Below are positions 5,820-11,600 of a stretch of 11,600 nt of DNA, one piece after another. The position numbers were made by a program, and so were the translations under genes. The DNA comes from an uncultured Oscillospiraceae bacterium (GTDB lineage: Bacteria > Bacillota > Clostridia > Oscillospirales > Oscillospiraceae): positions 1 to 11,600 of the forward strand of contig CAKTJC010000056.1 in the NCBI GenBank assembly GCA_934567355.1, given 5' to 3'. The notes beneath the pieces were generated by a model. That model did no database searches and had not been told where the DNA came from. It saw only the letters and a program-made list of their open reading frames with translations. Position 1 is the stretch's first letter; each line of letters starts with the position of its first letter.

Positions 5820-5959
5820 GGGACTGCTGCAAAATAGAAATTTGTAAAAATATATTTTTCTAAAAGTTAGAAATAGCGGTAGAAATCGCGAAACAATCGT
5901 GATTTCTACCGCTGAATTATTAGAACGGTTTTCTAAAAAGCCTATTTTGCAACAGTCCC
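5820..5959. mobile_element. MITE-like element, 140 bp, with terminal inverted repeats
   Basis: GGGACTGCTGCAAAATAG (5820-5837) and CTATTTTGCAACAGTCCC (5942-5959) are 18-bp terminal inverted repeats with one mismatch. The interior is AT-rich, without an ORF, and holds a long perfect hairpin. Ends resembling GGxACTGTTGCAAA occur in IS6- and IS1182-type insertion sequences (from memory), so it could be mobilised by such a transposase. No obvious target-site duplication flanks it (left ...TGAATA, right GATCGG...). It fills the gap between the convergent permease and dipeptidase genes. Confidence 0.6.
5875..5913. terminator. 17-bp hairpin inside the MITE-like element
   Basis: AGCGGTAGAAATC (5875-5887) pairs perfectly with GATTTCTACCGCT (5901-5913). 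After one G-T pair, CGA/TCG continue the stem to a 5-nt loop (AACAA), 17 pairs in all. It sits between two convergent genes and could end transcription from both sides, although no uninterrupted T-run follows at once. Confidence 0.5.
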
Positions 5960-5994
5960 GATCGGTGGCTATATCAGGTTATATTTGCTCTGCC

Positions 5995-7454
5995 TCAGTT
6001 GTCTCCTCTGTGGTAGCGAATCTTCATATGCTCGGACGCATTCTTCAAAATCTGCGCAAGAGCCTTTTCGGATTCTTCCTTTACCATATCCGTAATTTTC
6101 CCGTTGGCTTCCTTCAGAATCTCGGGAGCCGCACCTTGCAGCACCTTTTCATCATATTCGTAAAGGAACTGCTGCCCCCTGTTCATCACCGTGTTCGTAT
6201 ACCGTTCATCGAACAGCAGCGCATTGCCCATATAACCGTCCGTCAAGGCAGCAATGAGACGGCTGTGCCAGTACATACTGTCGGTAGAAACCGTTTCCGT
6301 TGTACCGCTGATGTACTTGGGGAAGTCTGCAACATTGGCATAGACCGGGAAGCAGGCCGTAAAGCCGCTGCCGCCCATGGAAAGCCACTCCACACCCTGG
6401 ATGGCCTCCGGCAGATAGCCGCGGATCTGCATAATGCCACAAACGTCGCTGTTGGGCACGCCAATGGTTCTGTACTTGCCCTTCTGGGGAGAAGTTTTAT
6501 CGTAAGGATTGTAGGGCGTGCCCTGGTAGTATGAGCCAAGCAGATAGCGTACATCCTCCACCGTCACCTTCCGCTCCGGCACGAAGGACCAGGGAATGTC
6601 ATCGCTTTCCGGAGTAAAATCCGCATTTTCGCCGTCCCACTTGTAGGTGCGGGGCAGGAAGTAGCGCCCCATAAACCAGGCGCGGGGGGTATTGTAAATA
6701 TGGTCGGCATCGGAATGGGATCCAAAGGCCAGCCTGGGATTGAAGTCCGCCCCGGTGTCCAGCGCCAGATGATGCTTTTCAACGAATTCCTTCAAATCCG
6801 CAGAGCACAGATTCTCGTTCTTCTGACCATAGGCATCTTCAAAATCAAAGTGATCCAGTCCGAACTGGTTCGGCATGATGACCACGCGGTCATCCGCCAC
6901 CTTTTTCGCGATCCAGTGATGACCGCCGATGGTCTCCAGCCACCAGATCTCGTCGGCATCTGCAAAGGCCATTCCGTTGGGTTCATAGGTTCCGTACTGC
7001 TCCAGCAGCGCACCGGTGCGCAGGACGCCCTCCCGGGCGGAGCGGATGTACGGAAGAACCAGCGTCACCAAATCTTCCTCTCCGATTCCGCCGGGGATCT
7101 CCTTGGTGCTGCGGCCTTTCTTCGGCTGATAGCACACATAGGGGTCAGCGCCAAGCACGCGGGGGTTGCTGGTGATTGTCTCCGTTGCAGTCATGGACAC
7201 ATTGGCTTCGTTGATGCCGCAGGCAGGCCACACGCCGTTGGTCTTGGTCACATTGGCGCAATCGGTATAGCGCATGGCATTTCCCGGAAGCTCCACGGTC
7301 AGATGGGAGATCACGGTCTTGTAAGTATAGGGCTTTTCCTTATCAGGGTGAACCAGAACCCGCTTGGCTTCAAATCCGCCGTCATCATTTCTCGCAATAA
7401 TGGTAGAGCCGTCGTGGCTGGCTTTTTTCCGACCAAAATCGTTGTACAGGGCAT
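5995..7454 (-). pseudogene. pepD: C69-family dipeptidase, split by a -1 frame break
   Basis: Peptidase family C69 (dipeptidase A/PepD type), an N-terminal-nucleophile hydrolase that cleaves dipeptides. The ATG at 7454 follows AAAGGAG at a good spacing and begins MPCTTILVGKK, carrying the expected catalytic cysteine (Cys3). At GGA-AAA-AAG (7430-7422) the frame must step back one base to read ASHDGSTIIARNDDGG and onward, the conserved C69 start. The zero frame gives PATTALPLL and soon stops. Afterwards the gene is open for more than 470 codons, with GVWPACGINEANVSM, ANGIxxxDADEIWWLE-like GMAFADADEIWWLETIGGHHW and SxDSMYWHSRL; total about 486 aa, a normal family length. An A lost from the A-run, a sequencing error, or real frameshifting (A-AAA-AAG is the dnaX-type slippery heptamer) could explain it. 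It probably shares an operon with the S component 45 nt upstream. Confidence 0.85.
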
Positions 7455-7498
7455 ATTATTTCTCCTTTACTTCTTTAGTAGTTAGTCTTTTTGGTATT

Positions 7499-8056
7499 TT
7501 ATAGAATACCCATCCAGAAACCTTCATCCGTTCTTTTTTTAAGCGCATGGCAGAGTGTCGGCGCAATCAGGCAGGCTAACACGCCTCCAATGGCGGCAGT
7601 GATGAGCTGCGGCCATGTAAAAGATGCAGTGACAGCGCCAAGCTTCGCTGCCGGAACGACAACCGGTGCAACCAGTTGGACGAGGACGACATACAGCGTC
7701 GCGAATTTTGCCGTAGAGGCGAGCAGCATACTGCCGTATACGGCGACAGGCTTTTTATTTTGCAGGCATCTGCCAACGAGCAGAGCGAACAGAAGCGCAT
7801 AGACGGTGTTACCCAGTGAAACGCATGGTACCATTGGCAGAAACGCTGAACCAATGCCAAGCAGAAACGCGCAGAACGGGGAAAGAACTGCAACCGTGAC
7901 GCCGGACCAGACACCGCCGATCAACGCCGTAATTGCCAACACCAGGTTGACGCAGGAGCCGGTCACCAGTTGGCCGAGGCTTTTGGTAAAAAACTGCACG
8001 GTAATCAGAAGCGAAAGACAGACTGCTGTCCGTATCATCCACGTTGTTTTTTTCAT
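7499..8056 (-). CDS. ECF-transporter S-component-like membrane protein
   Basis: A 185-aa very hydrophobic protein with about six membrane helices (near residues 8-24, 34-50, 52-70, 74-94, 105-133, 148-172). Short loops include the motif GQLVTGSCVNLVLAI and SPFCAFLLGIG. Size and layout match substrate-binding S components of energy-coupling-factor transporters, which take up vitamins or related small molecules with a shared EcfA/EcfT module encoded elsewhere. ATG 8056 is preceded by GGAGG at 6-nt spacing; longer upstream frames would run through the tRNA-Leu gene and are rejected. The dipeptidase follows 45 nt downstream on the same strand, suggesting co-expression, perhaps for peptide-derived nutrients. 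The substrate cannot be told. The S-component assignment is by topology and remembered similar sequences. Confidence 0.75.
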   Translation of the reverse strand: MKKTTWMIRTAVCLSLLITVQFFTKSLGQLVTGSCVNLVLAITALIGGVWSGVTVAVLSPFCAFLLGIGSAFLPMVPCVSLGNTVYALLFALLVGRCLQNKKPVAVYGSMLLASTAKFATLYVVLVQLVAPVVVPAAKLGAVTASFTWPQLITAAIGGVLACLIAPTLCHALKKRTDEGFWMGIL

Positions 8057-8113
8057 AGTGTTCCTCCAAGTTCGCACTCTTCTGCCATTTATCAGAGGCC
8101 TTTCCAAAATAAA

Positions 8114-8156
8114 ACGAACACCAACCCTGCCACATCGTAGCAAGATTGGTGTTCGT
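8114..8156 (-). terminator. Terminator of tRNA-Leu
   Basis: On the minus strand ACGAACACCAA pairs perfectly with TTGGTGTTCGT (11 bp; arms 8146-8156 and 8114-8124). An inner stem CTTGC/GCAGG extends the hairpin. It is followed by TTTTATTTT, and it begins 3 nt after the tRNA 3' end. Confidence 0.88.
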
Positions 8157-8158
8157 CT

Positions 8159-8246
8159 TGGTGGGCGAGGCGGGACTTGAACCCGCACGTCCGCAGTGAA
8201 CACTAGAACCTGAATCTAGCGAGTCTACCAATTCCACCACTCGCCC
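8159..8246 (-). tRNA. tRNA-Leu (anticodon CAG)
   Basis: The minus strand begins GGGCGAGTGGTGGAATTGG and ends CTCGCCC-A-CCA, giving a perfect 7-bp acceptor stem (8240-8246 with 8163-8169). The discriminator A is at 8162 and the CCA end is encoded (8161-8159). The anticodon stem CTAGA/TCTAG encloses the loop TTCAGGT with anticodon CAG. The T arm contains GGTTCAAGTCC. The long variable arm and the 88-nt length fit leucine tRNA. Confidence 0.97.
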
Positions 8247-8279
8247 ATATCGATTGGAGCTGTCGCTCAATTCTCGAGT

Positions 8280-8308
8280 ATTTTATCACCGATGGTGGAA
8301 TTTGTCAA
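8280..8308 (-). promoter_or_regulatory. Promoter of tRNA-Leu
   Basis: TTGACA (8308-8303), a 17-nt spacer and TAAAAT (8285-8280) on the minus strand form a near-consensus promoter. The predicted start is about 25 nt before the mature tRNA 5' end. Confidence 0.9.
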
Positions 8309-8325
8309 GACCTATTTTTACAAAT

Positions 8326-8520
8326 TCAGTCCTTGTAATACAGCAGGCAATGGCAATAGCCCTTGAAATTCGGGTCGGCGATCTGCTCCCGGAATTCCTT
8401 GCACATGCATTTGGTGTCCTCCGTCCGCTCCAGGCGGCAGGGACAGTAGCCGCCGGTGCGCTTCAGTCCCTCCCGGACGGCTGCTACGATCTCTTTATCT
8501 TCATTCAACCGAACTGCCAT
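8326..8520 (-). CDS. Ferredoxin-thioredoxin reductase catalytic-chain-like protein
   Basis: A 64-aa protein with three Cys pairs: C26-P-C28, C38-M-C40 and C56-H-C58. CPC and CHC motifs 30 residues apart are the hallmark of the catalytic chain of ferredoxin-thioredoxin reductase, which holds a 4Fe-4S cluster next to a redox-active disulfide. In the plant enzyme the middle pair lies 16 residues after the first and 8 before the last. Here the gaps are 9 and 15, so this is a divergent, minimal version. AGGA lies 9 nt before ATG 8520. No thioredoxin or variable-chain gene is adjacent. It follows a TetR regulator and a small ORF on the same strand and may be cotranscribed with them. A role in redox signalling or disulfide reduction in an anaerobe is likely but inferred. 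Confidence 0.85.
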   Translation of the reverse strand: MAVRLNEDKEIVAAVREGLKRTGGYCPCRLERTEDTKCMCKEFREQIADPNFKGYCHCLLYYKD

Positions 8521-8542
8521 ATTGATCTTCCTTTCTCTGTTT

Positions 8543-8662
8543 CTAATCGGTTTGTTTTTCCATTTCGGTCTGCTGATTCAAAAGGTGCTCCGTCATTGCG
8601 CCAATAGACGGGATATGGGCAAAGACGGCGTTGGCATTTTGTGTCAGCGTCCCCGTTTGCAT
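8543..8662 (-). CDS. Possible 39-residue ORF between tetR-type gene and FTR-like gene
   Basis: The frame opens with an ATG 2 nt after the TetR stop codon (TGA-AT-ATG) and closes with TAG 22 nt before the FTR-like gene. The product starts MQTGTLTQNANAVFAHIPS and ends with a charged stretch, HLLNQQTEMEKQTD. There is no Shine-Dalgarno site of its own, so translation would need coupling to TetR. It may be a real small protein, or the remains of a longer gene whose 5' part is gone. I recognise no family. Confidence 0.3.
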   Translation of the reverse strand: MQTGTLTQNANAVFAHIPSIGAMTEHLLNQQTEMEKQTD

Positions 8663-8664
8663 AT

Positions 8665-9231
8665 TCACTGATACAGCTGAATCCCAGCCAGGAACATTTT
8701 ATTGATCTCCTCATTGATCTGCGTCAGCGACAGGTCGATTTCGCTTTTCAAATACAGGGTATATAGTTCGATCAGGCCGCTGGCAAGAACGTGAACGAAC
8801 ACCAGAAAGCCATACTTATCCCGGATGGGCTCGTCGTCAATATTGGAAACCAGACGGTCGATGAACAGTTTTTTCAGTTTTTCCAGAAAAACCGGGTAAT
8901 TCTGGGTATATACCAGCATCCGACAGTCCTCTTCGTCGCTTCGGATGAACTGCCCAAAGCGCCTGAGCAGCGGCAACGGATGATCCAGCTTTTGGCTGAA
9001 CAGGGTCTGATCCAGATAGAGGTTAAATTTTTGGATGAACTCGTTTTCAATTTCTTCAGCAATGGCGTTCACATCCGGATAATGGGCATAGAAGGTGTTG
9101 CGGCTCAAATCAGCGCGATTGACTACGTCCACTACCGTGATTTTCGATGCATCCTTTTCTGTGGACAACTCGATATACGCCTTACGCAGCATGTTTTTGG
9201 AGCGCAGCACACTCCTATTCGGCTTTGTCAT
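8665..9231 (-). CDS. TetR/AcrR-family transcriptional regulator
   Basis: A 188-aa one-component repressor. The N-terminal HTH (about residues 10-56) contains ITVVDVVNRADLSRNTFYAHY, where N-T-F-Y-x-H-Y-P is the usual end of the TetR recognition helix region. The C-terminal part (about 60-188) is the all-helical ligand and dimer domain, with FLEKLKKLFIDRL and FVHVLASGLIELYTLYL, like the TetR_C domain of DhaS-type regulators. GGAGG precedes ATG 9231 at a usable distance. It is divergent from a decayed oleate-hydratase-like gene; TetR regulators beside such genes often respond to fatty acids, which is the likely ancestral role. With its target broken, it may now control only itself and the genes downstream (39-aa ORF and FTR-like gene). 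Confidence 0.92.
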   Translation of the reverse strand: MTKPNRSVLRSKNMLRKAYIELSTEKDASKITVVDVVNRADLSRNTFYAHYPDVNAIAEEIENEFIQKFNLYLDQTLFSQKLDHPLPLLRRFGQFIRSDEEDCRMLVYTQNYPVFLEKLKKLFIDRLVSNIDDEPIRDKYGFLVFVHVLASGLIELYTLYLKSEIDLSLTQINEEINKMFLAGIQLYQ

Positions 9232-9316
9232 GGCGCTCCTCCATGAATTTTCTATGAAATCAGGGCACTTTTCTGCACATCTGTACTTTTTTGTGCATTT
9301 TGCAAAAAATCAACCA

Positions 9317-9346
9317 TTGTGTTTTCGACCTTTGCGTCATTATAAT
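9317..9346 (+). promoter_or_regulatory. Divergent promoter for the oleate-hydratase-like pseudogene
   Basis: TTGTGT (9317-9322), an 18-nt spacer and TATAAT (9341-9346) face the pseudogene. The -10 shares ATTATAAT with the TetR -10 on the other strand, so one bound repressor could cover both promoters. Confidence 0.5.
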
Positions 9347-9367
9347 CGAGCCATCCTCCGAAGTCAA
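9339..9367 (-). promoter_or_regulatory. Promoter of the TetR gene
   Basis: TTGACT (9367-9362), a 17-nt spacer and TATAAT (9344-9339) on the minus strand form a strong promoter about 100 nt upstream of the TetR ATG. The transcribed leader holds TGCAC and GTGCA half-sites (around 9274-9296) that could be part of an operator; this is weak evidence. Confidence 0.8.
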
Positions 9368-9403
9368 GCGGAGGAAATGAAGCTTTTGAAAGGAAGTTTT
9401 CTT

Positions 9404-9834
9404 ATGAGAAACTATGATCGCGTTCATCCCCGGAAGCACGAAGGCATTGAAAACCGCAAGGCGTATATTGTAGGCGGCATTGCCGGTCTTGCGGCAGCAG
9501 CGTTCCCTGTGGATGACGCTGGGATGTCCGGCGAGAACATCACCATTTATCGAGAACATCACCATTTATAAAAAAGCGGCAGGACGTGGATGGCTGCCGC
9601 GGTGTGATTGGCACGGACGGTGCATATGCCTGTCCCGGCAAGCAAGAATTGGAGCCCCACATGCTCTACAAGGTCAATCAGATTCCGCCCCACTACAATA
9701 TTGTACCAGCGTCGGAACCAAAGCACAGCACTGAAGGACAGGCGTACTTTCCCCGAAAATTCCGAAAGATGGACAGCATCCGGAAAAGCGGCTCTGTACA
9801 GAAAAAATTTGTAGAGAGCTGCAAAGCATTATGA
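9404..9834 (+). pseudogene. Oleate-hydratase (myosin-cross-reactive antigen) N-terminal pseudogene
   Basis: ATG 9404 follows AAAGGAAG at about 8 nt. The product starts MRNYDRVHPRKHEGIENRK and continues AYIVGGIAGLAAAAFPVDDA, then MSGENITIY. This matches from memory the start of oleate hydratases (PRKPEGVENKxAYIIGSGLAGLAAAxFLIRDG...GENITI), FAD enzymes that add water to unsaturated fatty acids. The FAD-binding G-x-G-x-x-G is damaged (GGIAGLAA). A perfect 19-bp tandem duplication (9532-9550 and 9551-9569) shifts the frame and leads to TAA at 9569-9571. Another frame then resumes with QDVDGCRGVIGTDGAYACPG and KQELEPHM, comparable to the next conserved block (GYxxRGGRELEPH). After about 9670 similarity fades; the frame ends at 9834. 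Of the usual 560-650 residues only a decayed first fifth remains. Not functional. Confidence 0.65.
9532..9569 (+). repeat. Perfect 19-bp tandem duplication
   Basis: CGAGAACATCACCATTTAT occurs twice head to tail at 9532-9550 and 9551-9569 with no difference between copies. It breaks the oleate-hydratase-like frame. Identical copies suggest a recent slippage event. Confidence 0.95.
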
Positions 9835-9874
9835 TCTGGTGTGCATCGAACTTTTTCGGAATTCTTTTGCAGGC

Positions 9875-9897
9875 CCATCCGGCAGAGCCGCGGATGG
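9875..9897. terminator. Hairpin after the carbohydrate-binding protein gene
   Basis: CCATCCG (9875-9881) and CGGATGG (9891-9897) form a 7-bp perfect stem. It lies 10 nt past the minus-strand stop codon at 9907 and between two converging units. No T-run follows, so it is a weak terminator candidate. Confidence 0.35.
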
Positions 9898-9906
9898 ACA
9901 ATGCTG

Positions 9907-10695
9907 CTAAATCATGTCAATTCCCCACAGCTCCAGCTGGGTAAGGGCAGGGAAAGGAGACGGATCGGATGCCTTTTCTAAATGGTCCAGCACGACCCAC
10001 TCCATTTTCTTTGCCGGGAAGCAGAAAGACTGGCCTGCATCTGTTTTATCGAAGTGCAGCGTGATATTGGTACCGTCGGAAAAATGAAGAACGCCCTGTG
10101 TCCACCAGGAATCGTGCGGGAAATCGGCGCGAAGGTAAACGACGGCTTCATCAATTTGAACCTGACGGCCGAAATCGATCCGCCATTCTGCTTTGGGATC
10201 CCGGTTGATTCCCCAGCTTGTGTAGGGCCATTCTCCGTGGTAATGGTTGGCTTTCATCCCGTCGATTGCGTTTTTGGCTGCGAAAACCATTTCACCCCGG
10301 GTTTCGACGTTGGCAGAAGCAAATGGGAAGGAGCCACCGGGCGCATGGGTTGCATAGGGATTCAGCGCCAAATTTTTGCGCAGCATGATTTCCCCGCGGC
10401 GAGCAAGCCGAACATGCATATAATGCCGACGTCCGCTGAATGCCCGGGGTGAGAATACCGATCTCGCCTCTCCAAAGGGAATGGGGTATGTGCAGGAATT
10501 ACCCATCAAATAGACAAATGCCGGCGCAAGTGCATCATCTAGCTGCAGAACCAGAAAACAGTCGGGCGTGTCGGACGCGATGCGGATCGCATCACCGGCT
10601 CTGTATTCCGGTTCATAGACCAGCAGCGCCTCGCGCTCTCCGCAGGAGGATACCTGTAATTCGCCATTGGCATTATAGACGGACAGTGTCAGCAT
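9907..10695 (-). CDS. Discoidin-like (F5/8 type C) carbohydrate-binding protein
   Basis: A 262-aa protein without signal peptide or membrane helix, so probably cytoplasmic. The N-terminal half (about 1-110) is a beta-rich region of unknown type. The C-terminal half (about 112-260) shows the galactose-binding jelly-roll pattern: NLALNPYATH, AKNAIDGMKANHYHG, WGINRDPKAEWRIDFGR, VDEAVVYLR-like DEAVVYLRADFPHDSWW and FSDGTNITLHF, ending LTQLELWGI. ATG 10695 is chosen over TTG 10704 because AGGTGG sits about 8 nt upstream, inside the last codons of the AraC gene. The two genes are 5 nt apart and form an operon. No glycosidase catalytic domain is present, which is unusual for this fold. It may sense or carry a sugar, or act as a partner of an enzyme encoded next door outside the window. 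Function is inferred. Confidence 0.8.
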   Translation of the reverse strand: MLTLSVYNANGELQVSSCGEREALLVYEPEYRAGDAIRIASDTPDCFLVLQLDDALAPAFVYLMGNSCTYPIPFGEARSVFSPRAFSGRRHYMHVRLARRGEIMLRKNLALNPYATHAPGGSFPFASANVETRGEMVFAAKNAIDGMKANHYHGEWPYTSWGINRDPKAEWRIDFGRQVQIDEAVVYLRADFPHDSWWTQGVLHFSDGTNITLHFDKTDAGQSFCFPAKKMEWVVLDHLEKASDPSPFPALTQLELWGIDMI

Positions 10696-10700
10696 AATGA

Positions 10701-11555
10701 TCAACCACCTTTTCTTTTTTGCATGTATTCTCTGGGGGAACAGCCTTCCTGTTTTTTGAAGACTTTACTGAAGTAAAATGCATTTTCAAAGCCGAGCTGT
10801 TCGGAAATCTCAAAGATTTTCACATCGCCGGCCTGCATCATTTCTTTCGCTGCCCGTATTTTCTCCTGTGTGATATACTCCACAAAAGAACATCCCCCCT
10901 GTTTGGCGAAAAGCTGGGACAGATAGTTGGGCGAAAATCCGAAAACGGCAGCCACATCACCCAACGTCAGTCGCTTATCCAGATTTGCCTGAATGTACGC
11001 CTTGATCTGCTCAATGGTTTTATCCCGATAGCTTCGTTTTTTGCTGCGCATGGTCTTTACCAATCCATCGCGCAGCGTTGCCATCCAACTGGAAATGTCC
11101 AGTGTGGATCTCTGGCGGTAGATGCTGCGGTAGCCGTCTGTTTCAGACTGAAAAATCTCTTCCATGACTGTTTCTCCATCGCTGAGCTGACTCAGGCACA
11201 AAAACAGAAGATTGCAGCCGGCGTCCATTGCCTGGGGGATGCGGAGAGGATTGGCCTGAATAATATGGATCATCTGATTGATGATGTCCTCCAACGCGCG
11301 CACATCCTGATCTTCAAACGCTTTGATCAGCGGATGGCGGAAGGCGCTCATATCAAAAACATTGGATATTGCGGCGCTTGAGGGCTTCCTGCTGAAGAAA
11401 ACGACCGGATCCGTCTGCGCTGTACGGTTCGTCTGCCCCAAACGTGCAGTGTAATAGGATTCGCTGAGTTTCATGGGATTTGCAACTTTGCAGCCAACGC
11501 TGCAAACCATGCGGACGGAAAAATAGGTAACCTCTGATTTAATCAAAGCTACCAT
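10701..11555 (-). CDS. AraC-family regulator, probably N-terminally shortened
   Basis: A 284-aa protein. The C-terminal 105 residues are a complete double-HTH AraC domain: IEQIKAYIQANLDKRLTLGD, FGFSPNYLSQLFAKQ, EKIRAAKEMM, then FEISEQLGFENAFYFSKVFKK and GCSPREYMQKRK. The first 175 residues (LSESYYTARLG ... ALEDIINQMIHIIQ ... LLFLCLSQLSDG) resemble the linker region of large YesN-like or membrane-sensor AraC regulators, but no receiver, membrane or cupin domain is present. No Shine-Dalgarno site precedes ATG 11555, and an in-frame stop lies shortly upstream near the window edge, so the 5' part may be missing or the start may differ. It is cotranscribed with the carbohydrate-binding gene. A role in sugar-responsive control of the divergent gene beyond the right edge is likely. 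Confidence 0.88.
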   Translation of the reverse strand: MVALIKSEVTYFSVRMVCSVGCKVANPMKLSESYYTARLGQTNRTAQTDPVVFFSRKPSSAAISNVFDMSAFRHPLIKAFEDQDVRALEDIINQMIHIIQANPLRIPQAMDAGCNLLFLCLSQLSDGETVMEEIFQSETDGYRSIYRQRSTLDISSWMATLRDGLVKTMRSKKRSYRDKTIEQIKAYIQANLDKRLTLGDVAAVFGFSPNYLSQLFAKQGGCSFVEYITQEKIRAAKEMMQAGDVKIFEISEQLGFENAFYFSKVFKKQEGCSPREYMQKRKGG

Positions 11556-11569
11556 CCCGCTGCCGGATA

Positions 11570-11600
11570 TGGTATAATAGAGCCATCAAACAAAGGTGGT
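11570..11600 (+). promoter_or_regulatory. Outward promoter and Shine-Dalgarno site for a gene beyond the right edge
   Basis: TGGTATAAT (11570-11578) is a perfect extended -10 (TGnTATAAT) on the plus strand; the -35 position (about 11550-11555) is poor, as is usual for extended -10 promoters. AAAGGTGG at 11592-11599 is a good Shine-Dalgarno sequence, so a start codon is expected a few bases outside the window. A divergent gene controlled by the AraC regulator is the simplest reading. Confidence 0.55.

Noticed and set aside
5899..6534. 211-codon plus-strand ORF
   Set aside because: It begins in the MITE-like element and runs antisense to the dipeptidase; no ribosome binding site or family pattern.
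6700..7485. 261-codon plus-strand ORF
   Set aside because: Antisense shadow of the dipeptidase gene, which is supported by family motifs in the other strand.
7493..7510. Hairpin GGTATT/AATACC at the end of the S-component gene as a terminator
   Set aside because: Only 6 bp and AT-rich, with A instead of T after it on the minus strand; more likely transcription continues into the dipeptidase gene.
8057..8270. N-terminal extensions of the S-component frame and overlapping ORFs
   Set aside because: They run through the tRNA-Leu gene and its terminator; ATG 8056 has its own GGAGG site.
10719..11381. 220-codon plus-strand ORF
   Set aside because: Antisense to the AraC regulator, whose HTH domain is unmistakable.
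1..11600. CRISPR array, rRNA, riboswitch or replication origin
   Set aside because: No regularly spaced repeats, rRNA-like sequence or recognisable riboswitch core was found on reading both strands.

Overview
The window looks like chromosomal DNA from an anaerobic gut Firmicute, probably a clostridial Oscillospirales/Ruminococcaceae-type organism. The grounds are strong AGGAGG-type Shine-Dalgarno sites, TTGACA/TATAAT promoters, moderately high GC, a reverse rubrerythrin with PerR, a sigma/ABC operon, a C69 dipeptidase and an ECF-type S component. The genus is inferred; no rRNA is present.

Left part (1-1280) is accessory and lower in GC. It holds an XRE repressor gene with a promoter and a perfect 11-bp palindrome in front of it but no normal start codon, a terminator, the C-terminal stump of an IS110-family transposase, and two small membrane-protein reading frames of which the first lacks a credible start. 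A 17-bp hairpin closes this part. Next come, on the minus strand, perR and a reverse rubrerythrin. They form an oxidative-stress operon with a good promoter and a Per-box-like palindrome. Divergent from it on the plus strand is a tightly overlapping four-gene operon (2465-5805): ECF sigma factor, membrane protein, ABC ATPase, ABC-2-type permease.

A 140-bp MITE-like element (5820-5959) with near-perfect terminal inverted repeats and a 17-bp internal hairpin separates this operon from a convergent minus-strand block. That block is an ECF-transporter-like S component followed by a C69-family dipeptidase. The dipeptidase is interrupted by a -1 frame break exactly at an A-AAA-AAG heptamer, which leaves its catalytic Cys3 in one frame and the rest of the enzyme in another. 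Upstream lie tRNA-Leu(CAG) with promoter and terminator, a 64-residue ferredoxin-thioredoxin-reductase-like Cys protein, a possible 39-aa ORF, and a TetR regulator.

The TetR gene is divergent from a decayed oleate-hydratase-like gene, broken by a perfect 19-bp tandem duplication and at least one more frame change. The right end has a minus-strand pair, an AraC-type regulator (probably missing its N-terminal part) and an F5/8C-like carbohydrate-binding protein. At the very edge an outward-facing extended -10 promoter and a Shine-Dalgarno site point to a divergent gene just outside the window. I see no CRISPR array, no rRNA and no complete transposon. The most notable signals are the dipeptidase frame break, the MITE-like element, the decaying fatty-acid locus and the sigma/ABC operon with a membrane protein where an anti-sigma factor would be expected.
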